The notes below the pieces were generated by a model. It searched no databases. It saw only the letters and a list, made by a program, of their open reading frames with translations, and was not told the origin of the DNA. A program made the position numbers and the translations under genes. Shown in pieces: positions 5,593-10,768 of a stretch of DNA of 10,768 bases. Source of the stretch: Thermofilum sp. (GTDB lineage: Archaea; Thermoproteota; Thermoprotei; Thermofilales; Thermofilaceae). Numbering within the stretch: the first letter of the stretch is position 1; each line of letters opens with the position of its first letter. The stretch lies in contig JAJHRM010000071.1 in assembly GCA_020832965.1 (NCBI GenBank), positions 1-10,768 on the forward strand. The letters run 5' to 3'.

Positions 5593-7348
5593 GCTATATA
5601 TAGCTAGCATTTTGCTTCAACCCATGATCGGCTTAGCCGTCCTCTTTTTGCCTGCAAAGCTTAGCAAAATTATCAGGGTGCTGCCCATTCTCTCCTCGAG
5701 CATCCCCCTCCTCGTACTTTTGCCGTTTTCTCAAAGCTATAATATTCGTAGTGGCGTGACCATTTTTGGCAACATGCTGAGCTTAGACTGCTTGTCTCTC
5801 ATATTCTCGATCGTGATTTCCCTCATAGGTTTTCTGAGCATACTGTACTCGTATAACTACATGGAGAGAGACCCCTCCCCGGGGAGGTACTACTTCTGGA
5901 TGCTCACCTTCCTCGCCTCAATGCTCCTCCTAGTAGTAGCAAACTCGACCCTGCTATTCCTGCTTGCATGGGAACTAACAAGTCTCTGCTCTTTCAGCCT
6001 CATCGCCCACTGGTACTTTAGACCCGAGAGCCTCAGAGGAGCATTAAAAGCCATCCTGATCACGGAGCTCGGGAGCAGCCTGGTATTGCTAGGTCTCGCC
6101 TTATCTGGCGCGACAACGCTTTCGGAGCTAAAGCCGATAACGAGCATCCCCCTTATGGGCATCCTCCTCGTGATCGGCGCCTTAACAAAGTCTGCTCAAT
6201 ACCCCTTCCTGATCTGGCTACCTGACGCCATGGAAGCGCCCACACCCGTGAGCGCATACCTGCACGCGGCAGCGATGGTGAAGGCGGGTGTCTACCTGAT
6301 TGCGAGGATGCAGCTCCTAGGTCTGCTGGACCCCATCTCACTTGGCTTGGCATTCTCGCTAGGAGTTGTAAGCATGCTGGCAGGGGGCCTCTTGATGCTC
6401 TTCCAGAGAGACGTTAAGAGGGTGCTAGCCTACAGTACCATCTCGCACCTGGGACTGATGTTTTCATCAATCACGCTGGGAGTACTCGGACTGGTGGCAG
6501 GTCTCCTTCACCTCCTAAACCACGCCGTGGCGAAGGCAGCCTTATTCCTTTGCAGCGGGGCGGTGGAGCACGAGACCGGGGAGAGGGACTTGAGGATGCT
6601 GGGAGGTTTATTCAAAAGCATGCCTCTGACAGCACTCGCCTTTATTGCCGCAGCGCTCTCTCTATCCGGGGTTCCTCCTCTAGGAGGCTTCATCAGCAAG
6701 CTTTTTATTTTCATCGCCTCCCTTCAGCCTATTACAGGCATCCCGGGTGTGTTGGGGAAAATCTTGGCGGTTGCGCTCCTTGTATCTTCTCTCCTAACCT
6801 TCATGGGGCTGCTTAGGGTGATTGGTGGGGTTTTCTTCGGAACCCCTGCGAAAGAATTTAAGGCTAAAGACCCTCCCTTACCCATGCTCATCACCCTCCT
6901 TTCGTTGATGTGCATAGTCATCGTCCTTGGGCTAATCCCCATACAATTGCTGGACTGGGTAAGTCTCGGTCTTGCCGAGGCAGCAATATTGAAGGACACC
7001 ACCAATACTCTCGCCACTCTTGCTCTTGTGTTTGTGCTCATCCCACTCCTCCTCGGCGGGGCGGTCTATGTGTCGAGAGCTCCTAGGAGGATTAGGGATT
7101 TGTACGTGTGCGGCGAGGATCCTGGCACCTCCTACTCGTCCTCCGTGGCAATCTACGACCTGCTGAGGGGGAGGATCGAGAAACCCCTTAGAGTGATCGA
7201 TGTTGACCAGCTCTTCACAGCCTTGGGCATTAAGATTCACGCCTTGCTCTCAAGGTGCCTTACACCCGGGGTGGTCAAGAGGGGAGCACTTTTGCTCCTG
7301 CTATTGCTGTTCCTCCTCAATATTTACATGTGGGTGGTGGGGATATGA
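5582..7348 (+). CDS. Antiporter-like membrane subunit of group 4 hydrogenase (NuoL/M, HyfB, MrpD family; cf. N-terminal part of CooM)
   Basis: 588 residues with about 14 hydrophobic membrane spans, belonging to the proton-conducting antiporter-like family of complex I. Key charged residues are in place: E131 in AWELTSL (TM5), K203 in ALTKSAQ (TM7), H228 in YLHAAAM, K318 in NHAVAKAALF, and K393 in the late span. The signature LPDAMEAPTPVSAYLHAA (213-230) is textbook for the family. After the last core span comes a soluble segment (about 500-550, with YVCGEDPG) and a final leucine-rich span at 568-585. It should move ions across the membrane, driven by H2 formation. The start is ATG 5582 with GGGTGAGG at 5571-5578; a GTG at 5573 is possible but overlaps that site. 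It overlaps cooT by 11 bases and ends in an ATGA overlap with the next gene. R. rubrum CooM is much longer; this is a single antiporter unit. Confidence 0.92.
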   Translation: MWFELYIASILLQPMIGLAVLFLPAKLSKIIRVLPILSSSIPLLVLLPFSQSYNIRSGVTIFGNMLSLDCLSLIFSIVISLIGFLSILYSYNYMERDPSPGRYYFWMLTFLASMLLLVVANSTLLFLLAWELTSLCSFSLIAHWYFRPESLRGALKAILITELGSSLVLLGLALSGATTLSELKPITSIPLMGILLVIGALTKSAQYPFLIWLPDAMEAPTPVSAYLHAAAMVKAGVYLIARMQLLGLLDPISLGLAFSLGVVSMLAGGLLMLFQRDVKRVLAYSTISHLGLMFSSITLGVLGLVAGLLHLLNHAVAKAALFLCSGAVEHETGERDLRMLGGLFKSMPLTALAFIAAALSLSGVPPLGGFISKLFIFIASLQPITGIPGVLGKILAVALLVSSLLTFMGLLRVIGGVFFGTPAKEFKAKDPPLPMLITLLSLMCIVIVLGLIPIQLLDWVSLGLAEAAILKDTTNTLATLALVFVLIPLLLGGAVYVSRAPRRIRDLYVCGEDPGTSYSSSVAIYDLLRGRIEKPLRVIDVDQLFTALGIKIHALLSRCLTPGVVKRGALLLLLLLFLLNIYMWVVGI

Positions 7349-7773
7349 GGAGCCCCCTGGCAGACGTCCTCCAAGAATTGGTGAGCAAAAACCTCGTTCA
7401 GAGGTACGAGAAGCTCCGCGAGAGGCGCTGGATGCTCTACACTGAAGGCTCGATGCTCCGGGGGCTGGCCAGCTACCTGAGGTTAAAGGGAGCGCGCCTG
7501 TCAGCGATCACTTGCGAGGAAACGTTCAACGCCTTCACCCTGATATACCATTTCGACTACGGGGGAGAGGTTCTGAACGCAGTGCTCTCCATCACTAAGG
7601 CGCCCGGCTGCGTGGATACAATTACGGATATCTACCCAGTCGCAGACTTCTACGAGCGGGAGGTCTCAGAGATGTTCGGCGTCAAGTTCATAAATGCCCC
7701 TAGAACCGAAAGGCTCTTCCTCCCGGATGACTGGCCGGTAAGAACCGCCTCTGAAAGGGGTGGTAGCGGATGA
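7345..7773 (+). CDS. NuoC-like (30 kDa) hydrogenase subunit (cf. CooU, EchD, HycE N-terminal domain)
   Basis: 142 residues, soluble. The diagnostic stretch lies at about 97-131: YPVADFYEREVSEMFG, then RTERLFLPDDWP, matching the complex I 30 kDa/NuoC signature 'ERE..dmfGi.f......RLfl..dW'. The protein packs against the NuoD-like large subunit and has no cofactor. It begins at ATG 7345, overlapping the TGA of the antiporter gene (ATGA), with GGTGGTGGGG just upstream. A longer frame from 7255 would lie inside the antiporter gene and is rejected. The last codons overlap the large subunit ATG (ATGA again). The C-terminus is glycine/serine-rich and short, so it is a separate polypeptide, not fused to the large subunit as in E. 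coli HycE. Confidence 0.9.
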   Translation: MRSPLADVLQELVSKNLVQRYEKLRERRWMLYTEGSMLRGLASYLRLKGARLSAITCEETFNAFTLIYHFDYGGEVLNAVLSITKAPGCVDTITDIYPVADFYEREVSEMFGVKFINAPRTERLFLPDDWPVRTASERGGSG

Positions 7774-8852
7774 GCCAGAGAGTTAGGGTGCCCTTCGGCC
7801 CCTACCACCTAGCCCTCGAGGAGCCCTTCAGGGTGAGCATCGAGGTCGAGGGGGAGAGGGTGACCGCCGCCACTGTCAGGCTCGGCTATGCTCACAAGGG
7901 GATAGAGAGAATTATGCAGAGGAGGAGGTGGTTTGAGTGCCTACGGATAGCTGAGAGGAACTGCTCAATATGCACGCAGGCGCACAGCCAGTGCTTCTCG
8001 CAGGGGGTTGAGGAGCTAGCCAGGGTGAAGGTGCCTGAGCGGGCGGAGTGGATACGCACGCTCGTAGCCGAGCTGAATAGGATAGAGAGCCACCTCCTGC
8101 TACTCGGCGTCCTGGCGCACAAGGCTGGGTTCTCAACACTGTTCATGTACGCCTGGTATGCGCGTGAAAGGATAATGGACGCCCTGGAGATCTTAACCGG
8201 GAACAGGGTGCAGTACGCGATGAACGTGCTGGGAGGGGTCAGGAGGGATGTCAGGGAGGATGTGGCGAGGGCCGTTGAAGCCAAGCTCGATGAGGCAATG
8301 AGGGAGGTGAGGAGGTACGAGAGAGTCTTCCTAGAGGATTCTTCGCTGAAGTCAAGGCTCAAGGAGGCGGGGGTGCTGAGCAAGGACGAGGCTTTAAAGC
8401 TGAACGTTGTGGGCCCGGTTGCCAGGGCCTCAGGGGTGGACTGGGACCTGAGGCGGGACGACCCGTACCTCGTCTACGGCAGTGTCGAATTCAGGGTTGT
8501 TGTGAGGGATGAGGGCGACGCATACGCACGAACAGCGGTAAGACTCTACGAGGTATTCGAGTCTGAGAGGATCATCAGGCAGGCTTTGAGGAACCTGCCG
8601 CAGGGCCCCATATCTACTCCCGTGGAGTCTGTTGGTGCAGGACTCGTCGTCAGCCGCGTTGAGGCGCCCAGAGGGGAACTCTTGTACTGCATCGCGAGCG
8701 ATGGGGGGCTGACGCCGAGGAGGGTCAAGATCAGGACTCCCACTATTCCTAATGTTAGGTCCTTGGAGTACATTCTGCTGGGCGCTCAGGTTGCAGATGT
8801 CCCTGTGATAATTGGAAGCCTAGATCCGTGCATCTCTTGCGCGGATAGGTGA
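7770..8852 (+). CDS. Group 4 [NiFe] hydrogenase catalytic large subunit (NuoD-like; cf. CooH, EchE)
   Basis: 360 residues; reduces protons to H2 at a Ni-Fe(CN)2CO centre on the cytoplasmic side. Both pairs of nickel ligands are present: C65-SI-C68 (in ERNCSICTQAHS) and C354-IS-C357 (in DPCISCADR). This separates it from true complex I NuoD, which has lost these cysteines. The H-K-G-I-E segment at 42-46 is the usual N-terminal family motif. The protein ends only three residues after C357, so there is no C-terminal extension of the kind removed by HycI-type proteases; CooH and EchE share this. Start ATG 7770 overlaps the previous stop and has GGGGTGGT at 7757-7764. The coding strand is strikingly purine-rich (AGG, GAG codons), more than cooS. 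Maturation would still need HypA-F proteins, which are outside this window. Confidence 0.95.
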   Translation: MSQRVRVPFGPYHLALEEPFRVSIEVEGERVTAATVRLGYAHKGIERIMQRRRWFECLRIAERNCSICTQAHSQCFSQGVEELARVKVPERAEWIRTLVAELNRIESHLLLLGVLAHKAGFSTLFMYAWYARERIMDALEILTGNRVQYAMNVLGGVRRDVREDVARAVEAKLDEAMREVRRYERVFLEDSSLKSRLKEAGVLSKDEALKLNVVGPVARASGVDWDLRRDDPYLVYGSVEFRVVVRDEGDAYARTAVRLYEVFESERIIRQALRNLPQGPISTPVESVGAGLVVSRVEAPRGELLYCIASDGGLTPRRVKIRTPTIPNVRSLEYILLGAQVADVPVIIGSLDPCISCADR

Positions 8853-8857
8853 TCGGC

Positions 8858-9439
8858 ATGGATGCCCTCCTCTTGTTAATGTCTCTTACCGCCTCACTAC
8901 TCGCCCTGGCGCAGACCAGGATCACCGACTTCTGCGTCTTCCACTCATTGTCATATCTAGGCTTGCTGGCAGTATCTCTTTGGCACTCCCTCAAAGGCCC
9001 GGGGGCTCGAGGCGAGCTGCTCCCACTAGCCCTCCTCTCCATGTGCTACCTTGCGGTGGAGATCGCACTGCTCGCCAGGATCTCTAGGAGGTGTGGAGGC
9101 GAGGTACAGGGTTTAAGGGGCTTCGTGAACACCTCTCCTGAGGAGTCGTGGCTGCTGATAGTCATGCTAATCGCCTGCTCCTCGCTACCCCCCTTCGCGC
9201 CTTTCTTCTGGCTTGAGAGAGTCGGGCTGGCATTAGCGGAGTCCCTGGAGGGAACAATCTTGGCGGCAACCAGGTACATGTGGCTAGTGGTAAACGCGAG
9301 GATAATGATCATCGTTTTAGACACGGGAGGGAAGATAAGAGTGGCAAGGCTTAGCAGATTCGCCGCCCTAAGCACCATACTCGTAGCCGCGTTGCTCCTT
9401 GCAACGCTTCTTGTCGCTTTTGGAGGTGTGGGTGTATGA
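8858..9439 (+). CDS. Half-length antiporter-like membrane subunit (C-terminal half of NuoL/M/N-type fold)
   Basis: 193 residues with about 5-6 hydrophobic spans. By eye it follows the second half of the upstream antiporter subunit. VFHSLSYLGLLAVS (27-40) parallels AYSTISHLGLMFSS, VQGLRGFVNTSP (83-94) parallels LRMLGGLFKSMP, and SSLPPFAPFFWLERV (108-122) parallels SGVPPLGGFISKL. It lacks the N-terminal bundle that carries the TM5 Glu and TM7 Lys. The membrane Lys corresponding to K318 is replaced (span 54-74 has no Lys or His, only E68). It is therefore unlikely to conduct protons by itself and may be structural, or may replace HyfE/MbhI-like or CooM C-terminal parts. ATG 8858 was chosen because GGTGAT at 8848-8853 gives it a ribosome binding site; GTG 8849, overlapping the large subunit stop, is the alternative (196 residues). 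It ends in an ATGA overlap. The antiporter relation is inference from visual alignment. Confidence 0.75.
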   Translation: MDALLLLMSLTASLLALAQTRITDFCVFHSLSYLGLLAVSLWHSLKGPGARGELLPLALLSMCYLAVEIALLARISRRCGGEVQGLRGFVNTSPEESWLLIVMLIACSSLPPFAPFFWLERVGLALAESLEGTILAATRYMWLVVNARIMIIVLDTGGKIRVARLSRFAALSTILVAALLLATLLVAFGGVGV

Positions 9440-9870
9440 TTCGGGAGAAGGTGTTGAGGAGAAGCGTTTGGGTCTTCCACCTAAACACGGGGGCATGTAA
9501 TGGATGCGATATAGAGGTTATCGCCGCTCTAACCCCGAGGTATGACGCTGAGAGATTTGGGGTTAAACTCGTCGGCTCTCCCAGGCACGCGGACATCCTT
9601 CTCGTAACTGGGCCGGTCACGCAGCAGACCCTTCCAAGGGTGAAGAGGATCTACGAGATGGTGCCAGAGCCGAAGGCGGTCGTGGCCATAGGCACGTGCG
9701 CGTGTGACGGCGGAGTCTTCAAGGATGGAGCCACATTCAAAGGACCACTGAGCAAAGTTGTACCCGTCGACGTGTTTGTTTATGGCTGCCCACCACGCCC
9801 AAACAACATACTGAAGGGAGTCCTTGAAGCTGCTCAAATATATTCAACTAAGCGTCGAGGGGTGGGATAG
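9436..9870 (+). CDS. NuoB-like [NiFe] hydrogenase small subunit (cf. CooL, EchC)
   Basis: 144 residues, soluble. It holds the single proximal [4Fe-4S] cluster that feeds electrons to the Ni-Fe site. Ligands are C21 and C24 (TGACNGCDIE), C88 (IGTCACDGGVF) and C118 (VYGCPPRP), the N2-type arrangement of complex I NuoB and group 4 hydrogenases. It is shorter than group 1 small subunits because it lacks the extra cluster domain and the Tat signal. The start ATG 9436 overlaps the previous TGA and has GGAGGTG at 9422-9428. The stop TAG shares its last base with the GTG start of the next gene. The C-terminus is basic and short (KRRGVG). Confidence 0.94.
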   Translation: MIREKVLRRSVWVFHLNTGACNGCDIEVIAALTPRYDAERFGVKLVGSPRHADILLVTGPVTQQTLPRVKRIYEMVPEPKAVVAIGTCACDGGVFKDGATFKGPLSKVVPVDVFVYGCPPRPNNILKGVLEAAQIYSTKRRGVG

Positions 9871-10763
9871 TGGCTCAACCCGGTCCACTCGGACTTGTGC
9901 TCACAATCGGGTACTCCCTCCTAATGGCTTTCCTAATCGCGGGAACCAGGAGGAAGGCGAAGGCAAGGATGCACGGGAGAATAGGCCCGCCCCTGTGGCA
10001 GCCGCTCCTGGACTTCTTAAAGCTCCTGTACAAAGACCTTAGCCTTCCCTCAACGTTCTCGACGATCTTCTTCCTCGCACCGGTAGTCGGCGCAATAGTA
10101 GGGATTGTTGCGTCTCTCATTGTCCCCTTGCCGGGCATCCAAACGCTGTCGTTCAGCGGAGACATCGCTGCGCTGGTCATACTGGTTAGTGCAATCGACT
10201 TCATGCTGCTGACCGGCGGGGTCTCCTCTGGAAACCCCTACTCCTGGGTCAGCTTCTCACGCGCAGCGATGCTTGCGATCATTCGCGAGGTATTCGTTGC
10301 AGCTAGCTTCGCAGCGCTCGTAGTTAAAGCCCAGGAAACCTCACTGATCAAGGCGATAGCAGCCGTCCCCCTGCACTTCAAAGCCTCCTTGGGCATCTTC
10401 TTCCTGGTATGCTCCCTCGGGGTCTCGCTCACCACGGTCTTCTCCGCGCCCCTAGCGGAGACTGAGATACTAGAGGGTTTCCTGATCGAGTACAGCGGCC
10501 CCCTCTTAGCGCTCGCCGAGCTCACCCACATGCTGCAAACGTACATAGTGCTCTCTCTTTCAAGTACGCTGATTGCCTCAGCCCTCAGCACGGGGGCTAC
10601 GGGCATCATAGTACACATCTTGCTCTTGCTGGCATTTTCCCTCCTCACCTCGTTCCTTGACTCGGCGTTCGCCAGGCTGAGGATCGGAGCCGCGGTGAAG
10701 ATCTACGCACTACTCTTGGCAATCTGCACCCTATGCGTATACGCCTCACTCATGCTGGGGTGA
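9870..10763 (+). CDS. NuoH-like membrane anchor subunit of group 4 hydrogenase (cf. CooK, EchB, HyfC)
   Basis: 297 residues with about 8 membrane spans. The cytoplasmic loop motif GRIGPPLWQPLLDFLKLL (36-53), ending in YKD, is the conserved 'R.GP....Qpl.D..Kll.KE' of NuoH/HyfC. ETEILEGFLIEYSG (197-210) matches the acidic loop 'AE.EIveGy.iEYSG' that contacts NuoB/NuoD. Further membrane acids (E140, E217) fit the E-channel. It connects the hydrogenase module to the ion-pumping spans. The start is GTG 9870, overlapping the previous stop by one base, with GAGGGGTG at 9857-9864. The stop TGA at 10761-10763 leaves only 5 bases of window. The next gene, expected to be a NuoI-like ferredoxin subunit (CooX/EchF), cannot be seen. 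Confidence 0.94.
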   Translation: MAQPGPLGLVLTIGYSLLMAFLIAGTRRKAKARMHGRIGPPLWQPLLDFLKLLYKDLSLPSTFSTIFFLAPVVGAIVGIVASLIVPLPGIQTLSFSGDIAALVILVSAIDFMLLTGGVSSGNPYSWVSFSRAAMLAIIREVFVAASFAALVVKAQETSLIKAIAAVPLHFKASLGIFFLVCSLGVSLTTVFSAPLAETEILEGFLIEYSGPLLALAELTHMLQTYIVLSLSSTLIASALSTGATGIIVHILLLLAFSLLTSFLDSAFARLRIGAAVKIYALLLAICTLCVYASLMLG

Positions 10764-10768
10764 CGGGG

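Noticed and set aside
7255..7344. Longer version of the NuoC-like gene starting inside the antiporter gene.
   Set aside because: The added 30 residues are an out-of-frame reading of antiporter membrane-span codons; the ATGA overlap at 7345 is the normal operon junction.
7892..8383. 163-residue open frame on the minus strand within the hydrogenase large subunit gene.
   Set aside because: Serine/leucine-rich complement of a purine-rich coding strand; no motif and fully covered by a certain gene.
9046..9480. 144-residue minus-strand open frame opposite the half-antiporter gene.
   Set aside because: No recognisable motif. The + strand frame shows membrane spans and operon overlaps on both sides.
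10238..10648. 136-residue minus-strand open frame opposite the NuoH-like gene.
   Set aside because: Shadow of a well-supported gene; composition without domain features.
5582..10763. Alternative reading of the membrane operon as respiratory complex I.
   Set aside because: The NuoD-like subunit keeps both CxxC nickel-binding pairs, and NuoA, J, K and other complex I genes are missing from the window.
1..10768. Search for tRNA, rRNA, CRISPR repeats, insertion sequences or attachment sites.
   Set aside because: No tRNA-like cloverleaf, regularly spaced repeats, transposase frame or terminal repeats were seen; almost the entire window is coding on one strand.

Overview
The window looks like a piece of a hyperthermophilic archaeal genome, most likely a crenarchaeon (Thermoproteota) resembling Thermofilum. 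It carries one locus for hydrogenogenic CO oxidation. The archaeal assignment rests on AT-rich box A (TATA-like) elements about 25-35 bases before the first genes of transcription units, on an operon-first gene that appears leaderless (the cooC-like gene), on GGTG/GGAGGTG ribosome binding sites confined to internal genes, and on heavy use of AGG/AGA arginine and ATA isoleucine codons. The CODH is the single-subunit CooS type, not the archaeal acetyl-CoA-pathway Cdh type. The genus is an inference; no rRNA is present to fix it.

Layout, all genes on the + strand. (1) 1-121: 3' end of an upstream gene, possibly HMG-CoA synthase-like. (2) 185-1889: a two-gene regulatory unit, a V4R-domain protein (CorQ-like) and a protein with an N-terminal radical-SAM-type CxxxCxxC motif plus a C-terminal LysR/ModE-type winged helix (CorR-like). 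(3) 1890-1997: a promoter region with an imperfect 26-bp inverted repeat ending four bases before a candidate TATA box, plus an upstream half-site. (4) 1998-4524: cooF (four-cluster ferredoxin) and cooS (Ni-CO dehydrogenase). (5) 4525-4585: an AT-only hairpin/T-tract overlapping a TATA box, probably both terminator and promoter. (6) 4586-10763: cooC (nickel-insertion ATPase), a small CooT-like protein, then a tightly overlapping group 4 membrane [NiFe] hydrogenase operon: full antiporter-like subunit, NuoC-like, NuoD-like catalytic large subunit, a half-length antiporter-like membrane protein, NuoB-like small subunit and NuoH-like membrane anchor. The window ends 5 bases after the NuoH-like gene; the expected NuoI-like polyferredoxin and the hydrogenase maturation genes are not visible.

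Proposed working of the locus: CooC and perhaps CooT supply nickel to CooS. CooS oxidises CO to CO2 and passes electrons to CooF. CooF feeds the hydrogenase through the missing NuoI-like subunit and/or the NuoB-like subunit. The NuoD-like subunit reduces protons to H2, and the NuoH-like and antiporter-like subunits couple this to ion translocation. CorQ/CorR-like proteins probably switch the locus on in response to CO or redox state. The pathway itself is known. The less ordinary parts are the regulator architecture, its candidate operator, and the half-antiporter subunit between the large and small hydrogenase subunits.
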